From assembly GCF_014211915.1 (NCBI RefSeq), contig NZ_CP060039.1:310001-374000 (forward strand): a DNA stretch of 64,000 nucleotides. The letters are read 5' to 3'. Below, one piece after another: positions 17,582-25,892 of the stretch. The stretch is from Burkholderia cenocepacia. GTDB lineage: Bacteria; Pseudomonadota; Gammaproteobacteria; Burkholderiales; Burkholderiaceae. The notes below the pieces were generated by a model. It saw only the letters and a list, made by a program, of their open reading frames with translations. It searched no databases and was not told the DNA's origin. Both the position numbers and the translations under genes were made by a program. The number at the start of each line of letters is the position of its first letter. The stretch's first letter is position 1.

Positions 17582-19399
17582 ATGTGCGGCATTGTCGGCG
17601 CAGTTGCGCAACGTAATATCGTTCCGGTGCTGATCGAAGGATTGCGGCGCCTCGAATACCGTGGCTACGACTCGTGCGGCGTCGCCGTGCTCGAGCCGGG
17701 CGCCCCGAAGCGCGCGCGCAGCGTCGCGCGCGTCGCCGATCTCGACACGCAGGTGCGCGACACGCACCTCGAAGGCACGACGGGCGTCGCGCACACGCGC
17801 TGGGCCACCCACGGCGCGCCCGTCACGCACAACGCGCACCCGATCTTCTCGTCGAACGCGCTCGCGCTCGTGCACAACGGCATCATCGAGAACTTCGAGC
17901 CGCTGCGTGAATCGCTGCGCGCGAAGGGCTACGAATTCGTGTCGCAGACCGACACCGAAGTGATCGCGCACCTCGTGCACAGCCTGTACCGCGGCAACCT
18001 GTTCGACGCGGTGCGCGAAGCCGTGCAGCAGCTGCACGGCGCGTATGCGATCGCCGTGATCCACAAGGACCAGCCGCACACCGTCGTCGGCGCGCGCCAG
18101 GGTTCGCCGCTCGTCGTCGGTCACGGCGACGGCGAGAACTTCCTCGCATCCGATGCGCTCGCGCTCGCGGGCAGCACCGACCGCTTCACGTTCCTCGAGG
18201 AAGGCGACGTGTGCGAGCTGTCGCTCGACGGCGTGACGATCGTCGATCGCCACGGCGCCACCGCGCAGCGCGAAATCCGCGTGGTCAGCGCATACGGCGG
18301 CGCGGTCGAGCTCGGCCCCTATCGCCACTTCATGCAGAAGGAAATCTTCGAGCAGCCGCGCGCGATCGGCGACACGGTGCCGCAGACGGAAGCCTTCGAC
18401 GCGACGCTGTTCGGCGACGCCGCGCCCGCCGCGTTCACGGACATCGACAGCCTGCTGATCCTCGCGTGCGGCACGAGCTACTACTCGGGCCTCACCGCGA
18501 AGTACTGGCTCGAATCGATCGCGAAGATCCCGACCCAGGTCGAGATCGCCAGCGAATACCGCTATCGCGAGTCGGTGCCGAACCCGCGCCAGCTCGTGCT
18601 GGTGATCTCGCAGTCGGGCGAGACGGCCGATACGCTGGCCGCGCTCAAGCATGCGCAGTCGCTCGGCCACACGCACACGCTCGCCGTCTGCAACGTCGCG
18701 ACGAGCGCGATGGTGCGCCTGACCGAAATGCAGTTCCTGACGCACGCGGGCACCGAGATCGGCGTCGCATCGACGAAGGCGTTCACGACCCAGCTCGTCG
18801 CGCTGTTCGTGCTGGCCGCGACGCTCGGCAAGCTGCGCGGGCACGTCGATGCCGCGCAGGAAGCGCAGTTCCTGAAGGAGCTGCGCCACCTGCCGGCCGC
18901 GCTGAACAGCGTGCTCGCGCTCGAACCGCAGATCATCGCGTGGTCGGAGGAATTCGCGCGCAAGGAAAACGCGCTGTTCCTCGGCCGCGGGCTGCATTAC
19001 CCGATCGCGCTCGAAGGCGCGTTGAAGCTGAAGGAAATCTCGTACATCCACGCCGAGGCCTATCCGGCCGGCGAACTGAAGCACGGGCCGCTCGCGCTCG
19101 TCACGGAAGCGATGCCGGTCGTCACGGTCGCGCCGAACGACACGCTGCTCGAGAAGCTGAAGTCGAACATGCAGGAAGTGCGTGCGCGCGGCGGCGAGTT
19201 GTACGTGTTCGCCGATGCCGACACGCAGATCGTCAACGACGACGGCCTGCACGTGATCCGGATGCCGGAGCACTACGGGCAACTGTCGCCGATCCTGCAC
19301 GTCGTGCCGCTGCAACTGCTCGCGTATCACACCGCGTGTGCGCGCGGCACCGACGTCGACAAGCCGCGCAACCTCGCGAAATCGGTGACGGTGGAGTAA
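17582..19399 (+). CDS. glmS: Glutamine--fructose-6-phosphate aminotransferase (isomerizing)
   Basis: A 605-residue enzyme that converts fructose-6-phosphate and glutamine to glucosamine-6-phosphate, the first step toward UDP-GlcNAc. The N-terminal Ntn amidotransferase domain starts MCGIVGA with Cys as the processed nucleophile. Two SIS isomerase domains follow ([10 protein letters not shown] and [27 protein letters not shown]). The C-terminus [15 protein letters not shown] is universal in the family. There is no glmS ribozyme-like leader in the 54 bp after glmU, as expected outside Gram-positives. A hairpin follows at 19410-19437. Confidence 0.97.
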   Translation: MCGIVGAVAQRNIVPVLIEGLRRLEYRGYDSCGVAVLEPGAPKRARSVARVADLDTQVRDTHLEGTTGVAHTRWATHGAPVTHNAHPIFSSNALALVHNGIIENFEPLRESLRAKGYEFVSQTDTEVIAHLVHSLYRGNLFDAVREAVQQLHGAYAIAVIHKDQPHTVVGARQGSPLVVGHGDGENFLASDALALAGSTDRFTFLEEGDVCELSLDGVTIVDRHGATAQREIRVVSAYGGAVELGPYRHFMQKEIFEQPRAIGDTVPQTEAFDATLFGDAAPAAFTDIDSLLILACGTSYYSGLTAKYWLESIAKIPTQVEIASEYRYRESVPNPRQLVLVISQSGETADTLAALKHAQSLGHTHTLAVCNVATSAMVRLTEMQFLTHAGTEIGVASTKAFTTQLVALFVLAATLGKLRGHVDAAQEAQFLKELRHLPAALNSVLALEPQIIAWSEEFARKENALFLGRGLHYPIALEGALKLKEISYIHAEAYPAGELKHGPLALVTEAMPVVTVAPNDTLLEKLKSNMQEVRARGGELYVFADADTQIVNDDGLHVIRMPEHYGQLSPILHVVPLQLLAYHTACARGTDVDKPRNLAKSVTVE

Positions 19400-19409
19400 T
19401 ACGCGGCGA

Positions 19410-19437
19410 CGGGAGGGCCCCTCGCCAGGCTCTCCCG
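19410..19437 (+). terminator. Hairpin after glmS, possible terminator
   Basis: CGGGAG / CTCCCG arms close a 16-nt GC-rich loop 11 bp after the glmS stop. There is no U run, so termination strength is uncertain. Confidence 0.4.
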
Positions 19438-19483
19438 ACCGCTTGCGGGTGTGAGGCAGGCCGTTTGGCCAAGTCGAAATATG

Positions 19484-19504
19484 TACCACGTAGTGGTATA
19501 TAAT
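19484..19504 (+). promoter_or_regulatory. Toxin-antitoxin promoter/operator
   Basis: An inverted repeat TACCAC-GTA-GTGGTA (19484-19498) abuts and overlaps a perfect -10 TATAAT (19499-19504), 26 bp before the toxin start. The geometry fits autorepression by the HTH antitoxin. A -35 is not obvious. Confidence 0.65.
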
Positions 19505-19529
19505 CCTGTGCTAACTCGACCGGCTCGAC

Positions 19530-19895
19530 ATGTCTGCTTCCGTACGACGCGTCTTCAAGACGAAGTGGTTTCACAAGGCAGCCGGGAAAGCGGGAATCGC
19601 CGATGGCGAACTCTGCCGCGCGGTGCGGGAACTGGCCCGCGGCCAGGGCGTCGATCTCGGCGGCAACGTGTGGAAAAAGCGCCTCGACGGCAATCGGCAG
19701 CGCGGGATCGTGCTGGCCAAGGTCGGGCACACGTGGGTGTTCGTGTTCCTGTTCGCGAAATGCGACCGCGACAACATCGACGCATGCGAACTGCGCGTGT
19801 TCAGAAAGCTCGCCGCGGACGTGGGTCGACACACCGACAGCGACATCGCGACGCTGGTCGCACTGAAAGAGCTTGTGGAGATTTGCAATGGCTAA
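19530..19895 (+). CDS. RelE/HigB-like type II toxin
   Basis: A 121-residue protein similar to the RelE-superfamily toxins that precede an XRE-type antitoxin. Family pattern: VFKTKWFHKAAGKAGI at the start, a basic core with GNVWKKRLDGNRQRGIVLAKVGHTWVFVFLFAK and the closing ALKELVEICNG. RelE/HigB toxins cut mRNA on the ribosome; activity here is inferred. It overlaps the antitoxin gene by 8 nt, the toxin-first order of HigBA-type systems. A palindromic operator lies upstream. Confidence 0.82.
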   Translation: MSASVRRVFKTKWFHKAAGKAGIADGELCRAVRELARGQGVDLGGNVWKKRLDGNRQRGIVLAKVGHTWVFVFLFAKCDRDNIDACELRVFRKLAADVGRHTDSDIATLVALKELVEICNG

Positions 19896-20208
19896 GAGTC
19901 GATTCAAGAGCGATGCGACGGAGGCGATCCACAGCGCCGCGTCCGGCCTGTATCGTGCGCAACTGATCGACAAGAAGACGATGCGGGAATACGACGATCT
20001 CTGCATCGAAGCCGCGCCGCAGTTCGATCCGGAAGCGATCGCCCGCATCCGCAAGTCGGTCAACGTCAGCCAGAGCGTGTTCGCACTCTACCTGAACACG
20101 ACGACGTCGACGATCCGCCAATGGGAACAGGGCGACAAGCGGCCGAGCGGCATCGCCGCGCGCATGCTCCAGATCGTCGAGAAACACGGGCTCGAGGTGT
20201 TCTCCTGA
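19888..20208 (+). CDS. XRE-family antitoxin (HigA/NadS-like)
   Basis: A 106-residue helix-turn-helix protein. The C-terminal HTH reads EAIARIRKSVNVSQSVFALYLN followed by STIRQWEQGDKRPSGIAARML, typical of NadS/HigA-type antitoxins. The N-terminal half probably contacts the toxin. The start at 19888 (MAKSRFK) lies inside the end of the toxin gene. It is expected to neutralise the upstream toxin and repress the operon through the TACCAC palindrome; both are inferred. Confidence 0.85.
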   Translation: MAKSRFKSDATEAIHSAASGLYRAQLIDKKTMREYDDLCIEAAPQFDPEAIARIRKSVNVSQSVFALYLNTTTSTIRQWEQGDKRPSGIAARMLQIVEKHGLEVFS

Positions 20209-20276
20209 GCCGGCTTCCCCGAATGCCCCTGCACGGCCCCGACCGGACGCGCCGCAACGAATATGACGGAGAGACA

Positions 20277-20744
20277 ATGGTAAGACTGTTTGGATGCGGA
20301 TTGCTGGCGCTGACGTTCGCGTCGACGGGCTGGGCCGCCGAGCACTATGTCGAGGTCTGGAACCCGCCCGAGGCGCGGCAGCCGGCAGCCCGTACGCCGG
20401 ATGCCCGTATGCCGACCGCACGCCCCGCCGACGCGCGCACCGGCAAGAGCGCGGAGAAGCACGCGAGCGCCACGCCGAAAGCCGCCGCGAAACAACCGCC
20501 CAAGCGCCGCGTCGCGCAGGCCGTGAAAGCGGGCTCGCACCGCCCGGCCGCCACCGCGACCGAAACCCGTGCCGCCCCGCGCCCCGTCGCGCAACCCGCG
20601 CCCGGGCGTCTCACGGTGATGCAGCCGGCCGCACCGGACGCGACGCACGCGCTCACCTTCTCCGACATCCCGCGTCAATACACGCCGGACGGCAACGTGC
20701 TGCAGGTCGGCACGCACGGCCGCTCCGCGGAGGTGACTCGATAA
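20277..20744 (+). CDS. Exported basic low-complexity protein, unknown function
   Basis: A 155-residue protein with a clear signal peptide (MVRLFGCGLLALTFASTGWAAE, cleavage near WAA). The mature part is rich in Ala, Pro, Arg and Lys, looks disordered, and contains approximate repeats such as ARTPDARMPTARPADART. The last 40 residues (ALTFSDIPRQYTPDGNVLQVG) look more ordered. I do not recognise it. It has GGAGAG before the ATG and its stop overlaps the next start by one base (TAATG). Confidence 0.65.
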   Translation: MVRLFGCGLLALTFASTGWAAEHYVEVWNPPEARQPAARTPDARMPTARPADARTGKSAEKHASATPKAAAKQPPKRRVAQAVKAGSHRPAATATETRAAPRPVAQPAPGRLTVMQPAAPDATHALTFSDIPRQYTPDGNVLQVGTHGRSAEVTR

Positions 20745-20962
20745 TGGAAGCGCAGACCTACCACGGCTACCAGATCTGGGGCCACGCGATCCTGCAGCAG
20801 GACGAGATCATGCAGCCCGAGCGCTTCGCGGCGAGCGGCACGATCACGCAGAACAACCGGCTCGTCGAGGCGTCGGGCGTGCTCGGCGTGTTCGACACCG
20901 AAGACGACGCGCGCGATGCCGGGCTCGAATGGGCGCGCGCGTGGATCGACAACCACAGCTGA
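20744..20962 (+). CDS. Small conserved protein, unknown function
   Basis: A 72-residue protein (MEAQTYHGYQIWGHA...) translationally coupled to the exported protein by a TAATG junction. It is probably cytoplasmic. The end FDTEDDARDAGLEWARAWIDNH is a regular amphipathic helix, preceded by a beta-rich part; the arrangement is seen in many small Burkholderiaceae proteins, but I know no function. A strong terminator follows. Confidence 0.7.
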   Translation: MEAQTYHGYQIWGHAILQQDEIMQPERFAASGTITQNNRLVEASGVLGVFDTEDDARDAGLEWARAWIDNHS

Positions 20963-20989
20963 CCGAGCGCAGGCGCGTCACGCACCGCA

Positions 20990-21029
20990 AATGAAAGAAG
21001 GGGCGTCCATGACGCCCCTTCTTTCATTC
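20990..21029. terminator. Strong bidirectional terminator
   Basis: An 18-bp perfect stem (AATGAAAGAAGGGGCGTC and complement) with a 3-nt loop. It separates the small-protein operon from the convergent FTR1 gene. Confidence 0.85.
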
Positions 21030-21051
21030 GAACCCGGAAACCCGGCAACAC

Positions 21052-21888
21052 TCACGCAGCGGCGTGCGGCGGCCTCACCGTCTGCTGCGGCCGGCCGACG
21101 AGCCGTGTCAGCACGACGATCGCGACCAGCGTCACGACGTACGCGGCGATCTGGATGCCCGCCGGCCGCGCGGTATAGCCGATCAGCGTATGCAGCGCCT
21201 TGCCGACGATGCTCGATTCCTTGAGCAGCCACGACGTGTCCCAGACCGCATCGCCCCACGACGGCACGAGGCCGGCCGCCAGCAGGAAGCCGACGCACTG
21301 GCTCGCCATGCCCGCGGCGAGCAGCACGATCAGCCCGTTGGTGACGGAGAACAGGCGCTTCAACGGAATCTGCAGCAGGCCCGCGTACATCGCGTAGCCG
21401 AGCCCCGCACCGCCGAGCACGCCGAGCAGCCCGCCGACGATCATCTGCGGCGTCTGGCCCGGATCGCCCGCCGCGATCCCGTACAGGAACAGCACGGCCT
21501 CGGAGCCCTCGCGCAATACCGCGACGCCGACCACGATCGCGAGCCCGGTCAGCGGCCGGCTGCCGGCGGCGACCGCCCGGCCGACCTCGCCCATGTGCAG
21601 TGCCATTTCGCGGCCGTGCCGGCTCATCCAGATGCAATGCCACGCGAGCATCAGCGTCGCGACGAACATCACGCCCGCGTTGAAGACTTCCTGGCCCATG
21701 CCCGAAGCCCATTGCGAGATCACGTCGGCGAACGCCGCGATCAGGCCGGCGCCGACCACGCCGCCGACCAGCCCGCCGCCCACCCACCAGCCGCGCCGCG
21801 GCACGCCCTTCGTGGCGGCCATCACGATCGAGACCACCAGCGCGGCCTCGAGCACTTCACGAAAGACGATCAGGGCGGTAGACAGCAT
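21052..21888 (-). CDS. FTR1-family iron permease
   Basis: A 278-residue inner-membrane protein with about seven hydrophobic spans. Two REGxE-type iron-binding motifs are present: REVLEA (10-15) and REGSEA (126-131). FTR1 permeases import iron, in bacteria as EfeU of EfeUOB or FtrC of FtrABCD. The gene lies 11 bp downstream of the cupredoxin gene on the same strand, which would supply the periplasmic part. The P19-like and ferredoxin-like partners of FtrABCD are not in the neighbourhood. Confidence 0.93.
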   Translation of the reverse strand: MLSTALIVFREVLEAALVVSIVMAATKGVPRRGWWVGGGLVGGVVGAGLIAAFADVISQWASGMGQEVFNAGVMFVATLMLAWHCIWMSRHGREMALHMGEVGRAVAAGSRPLTGLAIVVGVAVLREGSEAVLFLYGIAAGDPGQTPQMIVGGLLGVLGGAGLGYAMYAGLLQIPLKRLFSVTNGLIVLLAAGMASQCVGFLLAAGLVPSWGDAVWDTSWLLKESSIVGKALHTLIGYTARPAGIQIAAYVVTLVAIVVLTRLVGRPQQTVRPPHAAA

Positions 21889-21899
21889 GTCGGTATCGC

Positions 21900-22232
21900 T
21901 TACTTGACGGTCAGGTGCGTCTTCGACTGCGCTTCGTGATACTCGTCGTGGAACTCGTAGGTCCCGGCCTTCAGCGGCCCGACCAGGATCTCGACCGACT
22001 TGCCGGCCGGCACGACCTTCTCGGCCTTGAAGTCGTCGCTTTCGAATTCCGCGGGCGTCGCGTCGAGGTTCTTCACGACGAATTTCACCTTCTTGCCGGC
22101 GGGAATCGTCACGCCATCGGGCGAAAACTTGTGGTCCTTCAACGTCAGGTTGACGACGTCGTCGGCAGCGAAGGCGGACGTTGCCGAGGCGCCCAGCAGG
22201 GCCAGTGCGAAACCGAGAGCGAAACGGGTCAT
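21900..22232 (-). CDS. Periplasmic cupredoxin-domain protein of the iron uptake pair
   Basis: A 110-residue exported protein. The signal peptide ends near TSAFA-ADD. The rest is a single cupredoxin fold (VTIPAGKKVKFVVKNLDATPAEFESDDF and GTYEFHDEYHEAQ), resembling FtrB and the EfeO cupredoxin domain. It has no cysteine, so it is not a classic type 1 blue-copper protein. The acidic FESDDF and HDEYHE stretches may bind metal. The start at 22232 (MTRFALG) gives a proper signal peptide; an upstream ATG at 22301 would not. Confidence 0.85.
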   Translation of the reverse strand: MTRFALGFALALLGASATSAFAADDVVNLTLKDHKFSPDGVTIPAGKKVKFVVKNLDATPAEFESDDFKAEKVVPAGKSVEILVGPLKAGTYEFHDEYHEAQSKTHLTVK

Positions 22233-22572
22233 GTGCGTAATGGTTTGAAATGGTTTGAAATATCGAAGGGAATCGATACTAAGATCGATTCGCATTTTCA
22301 CCTCGGAGTACCCTTACTCGGCCCAGGGAGATCGTGGGCACTCGATCCCGCACGCCCGTTGCCGCGCAAGGCTCCGCCGGATTTCGCCGATAATGGGCGG
22401 TCGTCAATCGGGAAAAATTCGGACTGACGCGCGCACGCGAATGACGATTCGTCAGACCTCAGCATTACAAATGGCTGATGCGATGCACGTCGCCGCATGC
22501 GGCGCTTGACCTTCCCACCATGGCAAGCTTCATGCTGAACCCACTCGTCAACCATCAACCCGGGAGAACACG
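22233..22572. promoter_or_regulatory. Divergent regulatory region between the FTR1 operon and the HMA gene
   Basis: 340 bp without a gene. It holds an exact tandem 10-mer TGGTTTGAAA x2 (22241-22260), an inverted repeat GAATCGAT-6 nt-ATCGATTC (22270-22291) close to the cupredoxin start, and TGACG-ATT-CGTCA (22442-22454) nearer the HMA gene. The two palindromes differ, suggesting two regulators. A Fur site is not convincing. Confidence 0.5.
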
Positions 22573-22773
22573 ATGGAATTCGAAGTCCAGGACATGACCT
22601 GCGGCGGCTGCGCCAACGCCATCACGCGCGCGGTGACGGCCGCGGACCCCGCCGCGAAGCTCGACATCGACGTCGCGGCGAAGATCGTCAAGGTCGACTC
22701 GGCGCAAGGCGCCGAGCGCGTGCAGTCGATCATCGAGGCCGCCGGCTTCCATCCCGCGCTGCGCACCGCGTAA
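22573..22773 (+). CDS. Heavy-metal-associated (HMA) domain protein, CopZ-like
   Basis: A 66-residue ferredoxin-like HMA domain: MEFEVQDMTCGGCANAI has the metal-binding CxxC at C10 and C13, and VQSIIEAAGFHPAL closes the fold. Such proteins chaperone Cu(I) or other soft metals in the cytoplasm. The gene is monocistronic with a good ribosome site (GGGAGA), divergent from the FTR1 pair, with no P-type ATPase in the window. Metal specificity is inferred. Confidence 0.9.
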   Translation: MEFEVQDMTCGGCANAITRAVTAADPAAKLDIDVAAKIVKVDSAQGAERVQSIIEAAGFHPALRTA

Positions 22774-22842
22774 CGCGCGCCGAAGGCCGCGGGCGCAGCG
22801 CCGCCCGCACGGCGACGCGCCCGCCCCCGCCCCGGTAGCGCG

Positions 22843-24333
22843 TCAGCGCAGCCGGATCAGCGTCGACTTCAGTTCGGTGTACTTCTCGAGCGCATGCAGC
22901 GACTTGTCGCGGCCGTTGCCCGACTGCTTGTAGCCGCCGAACGGGAAGTTCATGTCGCCGCCCTCGTCATAGCAGTTCACCCACACGGTGCCCGCACGCA
23001 GCCGGCGCGACACGTCGTGCGCGGTCGTCAGGTTCGACGTCCACACGGCCGCGGCCAGCCCGTATTCGGTGTCGTTCGCGATCCGCACGGCCTCGTCGAC
23101 GTCGTCGAACACGATCACCGACAGCACGGGTCCGAAGATTTCCTCGCGCGCGATCTTCGCATCGGGCTTCACCTCGAACACCGTCGGCTCCACGTAGAAG
23201 CCGCCCGTTTCCGCGTTCACGCGCGCACCGCCCGTGACGAGCCGGCCTTCGTCGCGCCCCGCTTCGATGTAACCCAGCACGCGCTCGAGCTGGATGCCGT
23301 CGACGATCGCGCCCATCGATACCGACGGATCGAGCGGATTGCCCGGCACGTACGCGCGGGCGGCCGCGACGAGCCTCTCGATGAACGCGTCCTTGATGTC
23401 GCGATGCACGAGCAGCCGCGAGCCGGCCGTGCACATCTCGCCCATGTTGTAGAAGATCGCGCCGGCCGCCGTCTGCGCCGCGCGGTCGAGATCGGGGCAA
23501 TCGGGCAGCACGATGTTCGGCGACTTGCCGCCGAGCTCGAGCCACGCGCGCTTCAGGTTCGACTGCGCCGCATACTGCATGATCAGCTTGCCGACCGCCG
23601 TCGAGCCCGTGAACGCGATGCAGTCGACGTCGCGATGCAGCGCGAGCAGCTTGCCCGGTTCGCCCGCGCCCGGCACGACGTTGAATACGCCGGCCGGGAT
23701 GCCGGCTTCGAACGCGAGCTGCGCGACGCGGATCGCGGTCAGCGGCGATTTCTCCGACGGCTTCAGCACGACGCTGTTGCCCGCCGCGAGCGCGGGGCCG
23801 AATTTCCATGCGGCCATCAGGATCGGGAAGTTCCACGGCACGACGGCGGCCACCACGCCGACCGGCTCGCGCGTGACGAGACCGACGAGATGGTGATCGG
23901 CCGGCGCGACCTCGCCGCCGACCTTGTCGATCGCTTCCGCAAACCATTCGACGCAGTACGCGGCACCCGGCACGTCGACCGTCGTCGTGTCGCCGATCGG
24001 TTTGCCCGCGTCGAGCGTCTCGAGCAGCGACAGTTCGTCGAGATGCGCGCGCATCAGCGCGGCCCAGCGCAGCAGCACGGCCTTTCGCTCGCGCGGATTC
24101 AAGCCGGCCCACACACCCGAATCGAATGCGCGGCGGGCCGCCGCGACGGCCGCGTTCACGTCCGCTTCGCCGCAGTCGGCGACCTTCGCCAGCACGCGGC
24201 CGTCGATCGGGCTCACGCAGTCGAACGTCCTGCCGCCGTGCGCGTCGCGCGACGCGCCGTCGATGAATGCGCGCCCTTCGATCTCGAGCGACGCCGCCTT
24301 GTGTTGCCAGTCAGCCAAAGTCAACTTGTTCAT
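22843..24333 (-). CDS. puuC: Gamma-glutamyl-gamma-aminobutyraldehyde dehydrogenase
   Basis: A 496-residue NAD(P)-dependent aldehyde dehydrogenase. It has the PWNFP motif (167-171), the catalytic Glu in LELGGK (E266) and the catalytic Cys in MGEMCTAGS (C301). Best fit is PuuC, which oxidises gamma-glutamyl-gamma-aminobutyraldehyde in putrescine degradation; assignment is supported by the adjacent puuR, puuD, puuA and puuB. It is transcribed with puuR (88 bp gap) and divergent from the rest. Relatives are broad in substrate. Confidence 0.9.
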   Translation of the reverse strand: MNKLTLADWQHKAASLEIEGRAFIDGASRDAHGGRTFDCVSPIDGRVLAKVADCGEADVNAAVAAARRAFDSGVWAGLNPRERKAVLLRWAALMRAHLDELSLLETLDAGKPIGDTTTVDVPGAAYCVEWFAEAIDKVGGEVAPADHHLVGLVTREPVGVVAAVVPWNFPILMAAWKFGPALAAGNSVVLKPSEKSPLTAIRVAQLAFEAGIPAGVFNVVPGAGEPGKLLALHRDVDCIAFTGSTAVGKLIMQYAAQSNLKRAWLELGGKSPNIVLPDCPDLDRAAQTAAGAIFYNMGEMCTAGSRLLVHRDIKDAFIERLVAAARAYVPGNPLDPSVSMGAIVDGIQLERVLGYIEAGRDEGRLVTGGARVNAETGGFYVEPTVFEVKPDAKIAREEIFGPVLSVIVFDDVDEAVRIANDTEYGLAAAVWTSNLTTAHDVSRRLRAGTVWVNCYDEGGDMNFPFGGYKQSGNGRDKSLHALEKYTELKSTLIRLR

Positions 24334-24421
24334 CAGGATGCCTCAATGTTGTGGCATTCGCGATGCGGCACGCCGTGCGCGTGGCACGCTGCCGGCCTGC
24401 AGCGAATGCGGTGACGCGCGG

Positions 24422-24991
24422 TCAGAAGGTCGCCGGCGAATTGGCCGAGACGACCTCGCAGATCAGTTCCGCGCTGGGATTGCGAAAACGATGCGGCAAA
24501 CGGCTCTCGAAGTAGTAGCCGTCTCCGGGGTCGAGCAGCCACGTCGCACTATCGACGGTCAGCTCGAGCCGGCCCGACACGACGACGCCGCCCTCGTGCC
24601 CCGCGTGCACCAGCATCTCGGGCCCCGTGTCGGCCAGCGGCTGGTAGATCTCGCGCAGGATGCACATGTTGCGATCCTTCACGTTCGCACCGACCAGATG
24701 AAACGCGAGCGACTCGTTGCCGAGGTTCGGCATCTCGTCGCGACGCGACACGACCGCGCGCGATTCGACGAGCTCGAACGTGAAGAATTCCGCGAGACTC
24801 ATCGGGATGCATTCGAGCAGCTTCTTCAGCGAGCCGACCGACGGGCTCACGCGGCCCTGTTCGATCAGCGAGATCGTGCCGTTGGTGACGCCGGCGCGCT
24901 TCGCGAGTTCGCGCTGCGACAGGCCATGCTTGTTGCGCACGAAACGCAGGCGCTCGGCGACTTCGGTGGACATCGATTCGGTTTCGGACAC
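24422..24991 (-). CDS. puuR: PuuR-like HTH-cupin transcriptional repressor
   Basis: A 189-residue regulator with an N-terminal HTH of the XRE type (RLRFVRNKHGLSQRELAKRAGVTNGTISLIEQG, about 14-47) and a C-terminal cupin_2 domain (about 110-180, HAGHEGGVVVSGRLELTV and LDPGDGYYFESRLPHRF). E. coli PuuR represses the puu genes until putrescine binds. It is the first gene of the puuR-puuC unit and faces a long intergenic region before puuD, where its operators are expected. Confidence 0.9.
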   Translation of the reverse strand: MSETESMSTEVAERLRFVRNKHGLSQRELAKRAGVTNGTISLIEQGRVSPSVGSLKKLLECIPMSLAEFFTFELVESRAVVSRRDEMPNLGNESLAFHLVGANVKDRNMCILREIYQPLADTGPEMLVHAGHEGGVVVSGRLELTVDSATWLLDPGDGYYFESRLPHRFRNPSAELICEVVSANSPATF

Positions 24992-25892
24992 GATAAGTGC
25001 GATGACAAGTGAAACGACGCGGTGGACTGCCGTTGAATATTCTAATCACTTTATGCCGCACATCAGCGGGGAAAACCCTGAAAGGCGTTCGAAATAATGG
25101 ACGCCGTGTCGATTATTCCTTTTATGAATCTTTTGTTTTCGCGCTCGGGAAAGCCCTGATGCAGGACCTTAAAAAAACATTTGACGCCGTTATTGGCTCG
25201 TATATGCTGGCTCTCAGGTCAGCGTCATCAGGCTTTCACAGGCATCGAAAAGCGTTATCGCAACGCAACAATTCGATGCCCGCGAATGTAAATGATGCGG
25301 GGCCGGCACCTTGATTATTTTAAACGCCCAGCGCGTCGAAACGATCGGGTGTTCAATACTTTCAACAAACCAGTCGAGTGTAATCGTGAGAGTCCGTGGC
25401 CCTCTGGTGAGGTGGGATCGAGGCGATGTGCGAAGTTTGCGCAGCGCCGTTCCCGCTTCCGACGGCAGTTGCGGCTGGCATAGTCCTCGCCTGCTTCACC
25501 TGTCGATCTACACCATCCTGTCCCGTCGTTCCGTTCGGCGCCACAACGCCGTTTCCGCACGCGCATTCGTCGCCGTCGATACCGACGAAGTGGCGTCGCT
25601 GCTGCCGTAGCGCCTCTCCTTTCTTCACGTCGTTCGTTTTTTCTGTCGATTCGCCAACCGCATCGTCCATGCGGTGACGGCACGCGTTCGCGCATGCGTT
25701 GCCGCGTCGCGTATCGCAATGAAACGAACGACGGCCTGACCGTCGCGCGCAGCGCGGATCGCCACGCCATCCCGTTGCGCCCATTCACCAGCGGCCGTGC
25801 GCCTTGCGCCCGGCTGCGGGGTCGTGTCGCGCCCGCGTTTTGCCGCATCCGGCTCGGTGCACGTCACGTCCCTACGGATTACTGAAGACGTC
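24992..25892. promoter_or_regulatory. Long (901-bp) divergent regulatory region of the putrescine locus
   Basis: No convincing gene. The half nearest puuR (25019-25380) is much AT-richer than its surroundings. It contains GAATATTC (25033-25040), AATAAT / ATTATT arms around 25094-25118, and a plausible plus-strand promoter TTGACG (25181-25186), 16 bp, TATGCT (25203-25208). From there puuD starts almost 690 bp on, so the transcript would have a long leader. Open frames in it have neither ribosome site nor family resemblance. Confidence 0.5.

Noticed and set aside
15596..19489. A 1297-codon open frame on the minus strand
   Set aside because: It is fully antisense to ttcA, glmU and glmS, has Arg/His/Val-rich composition typical of GC-rich shadow frames, and resembles no family.
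22262..22300. Fur box upstream of the iron permease pair
   Set aside because: The inverted repeat there does not match the Fur consensus; I call it only an unassigned palindrome.
25315..25848. Possible genes within the puuR-puuD gap
   Set aside because: Frames on both strands lack ribosome sites, and their translations are basic low-complexity sequence without recognisable domains.
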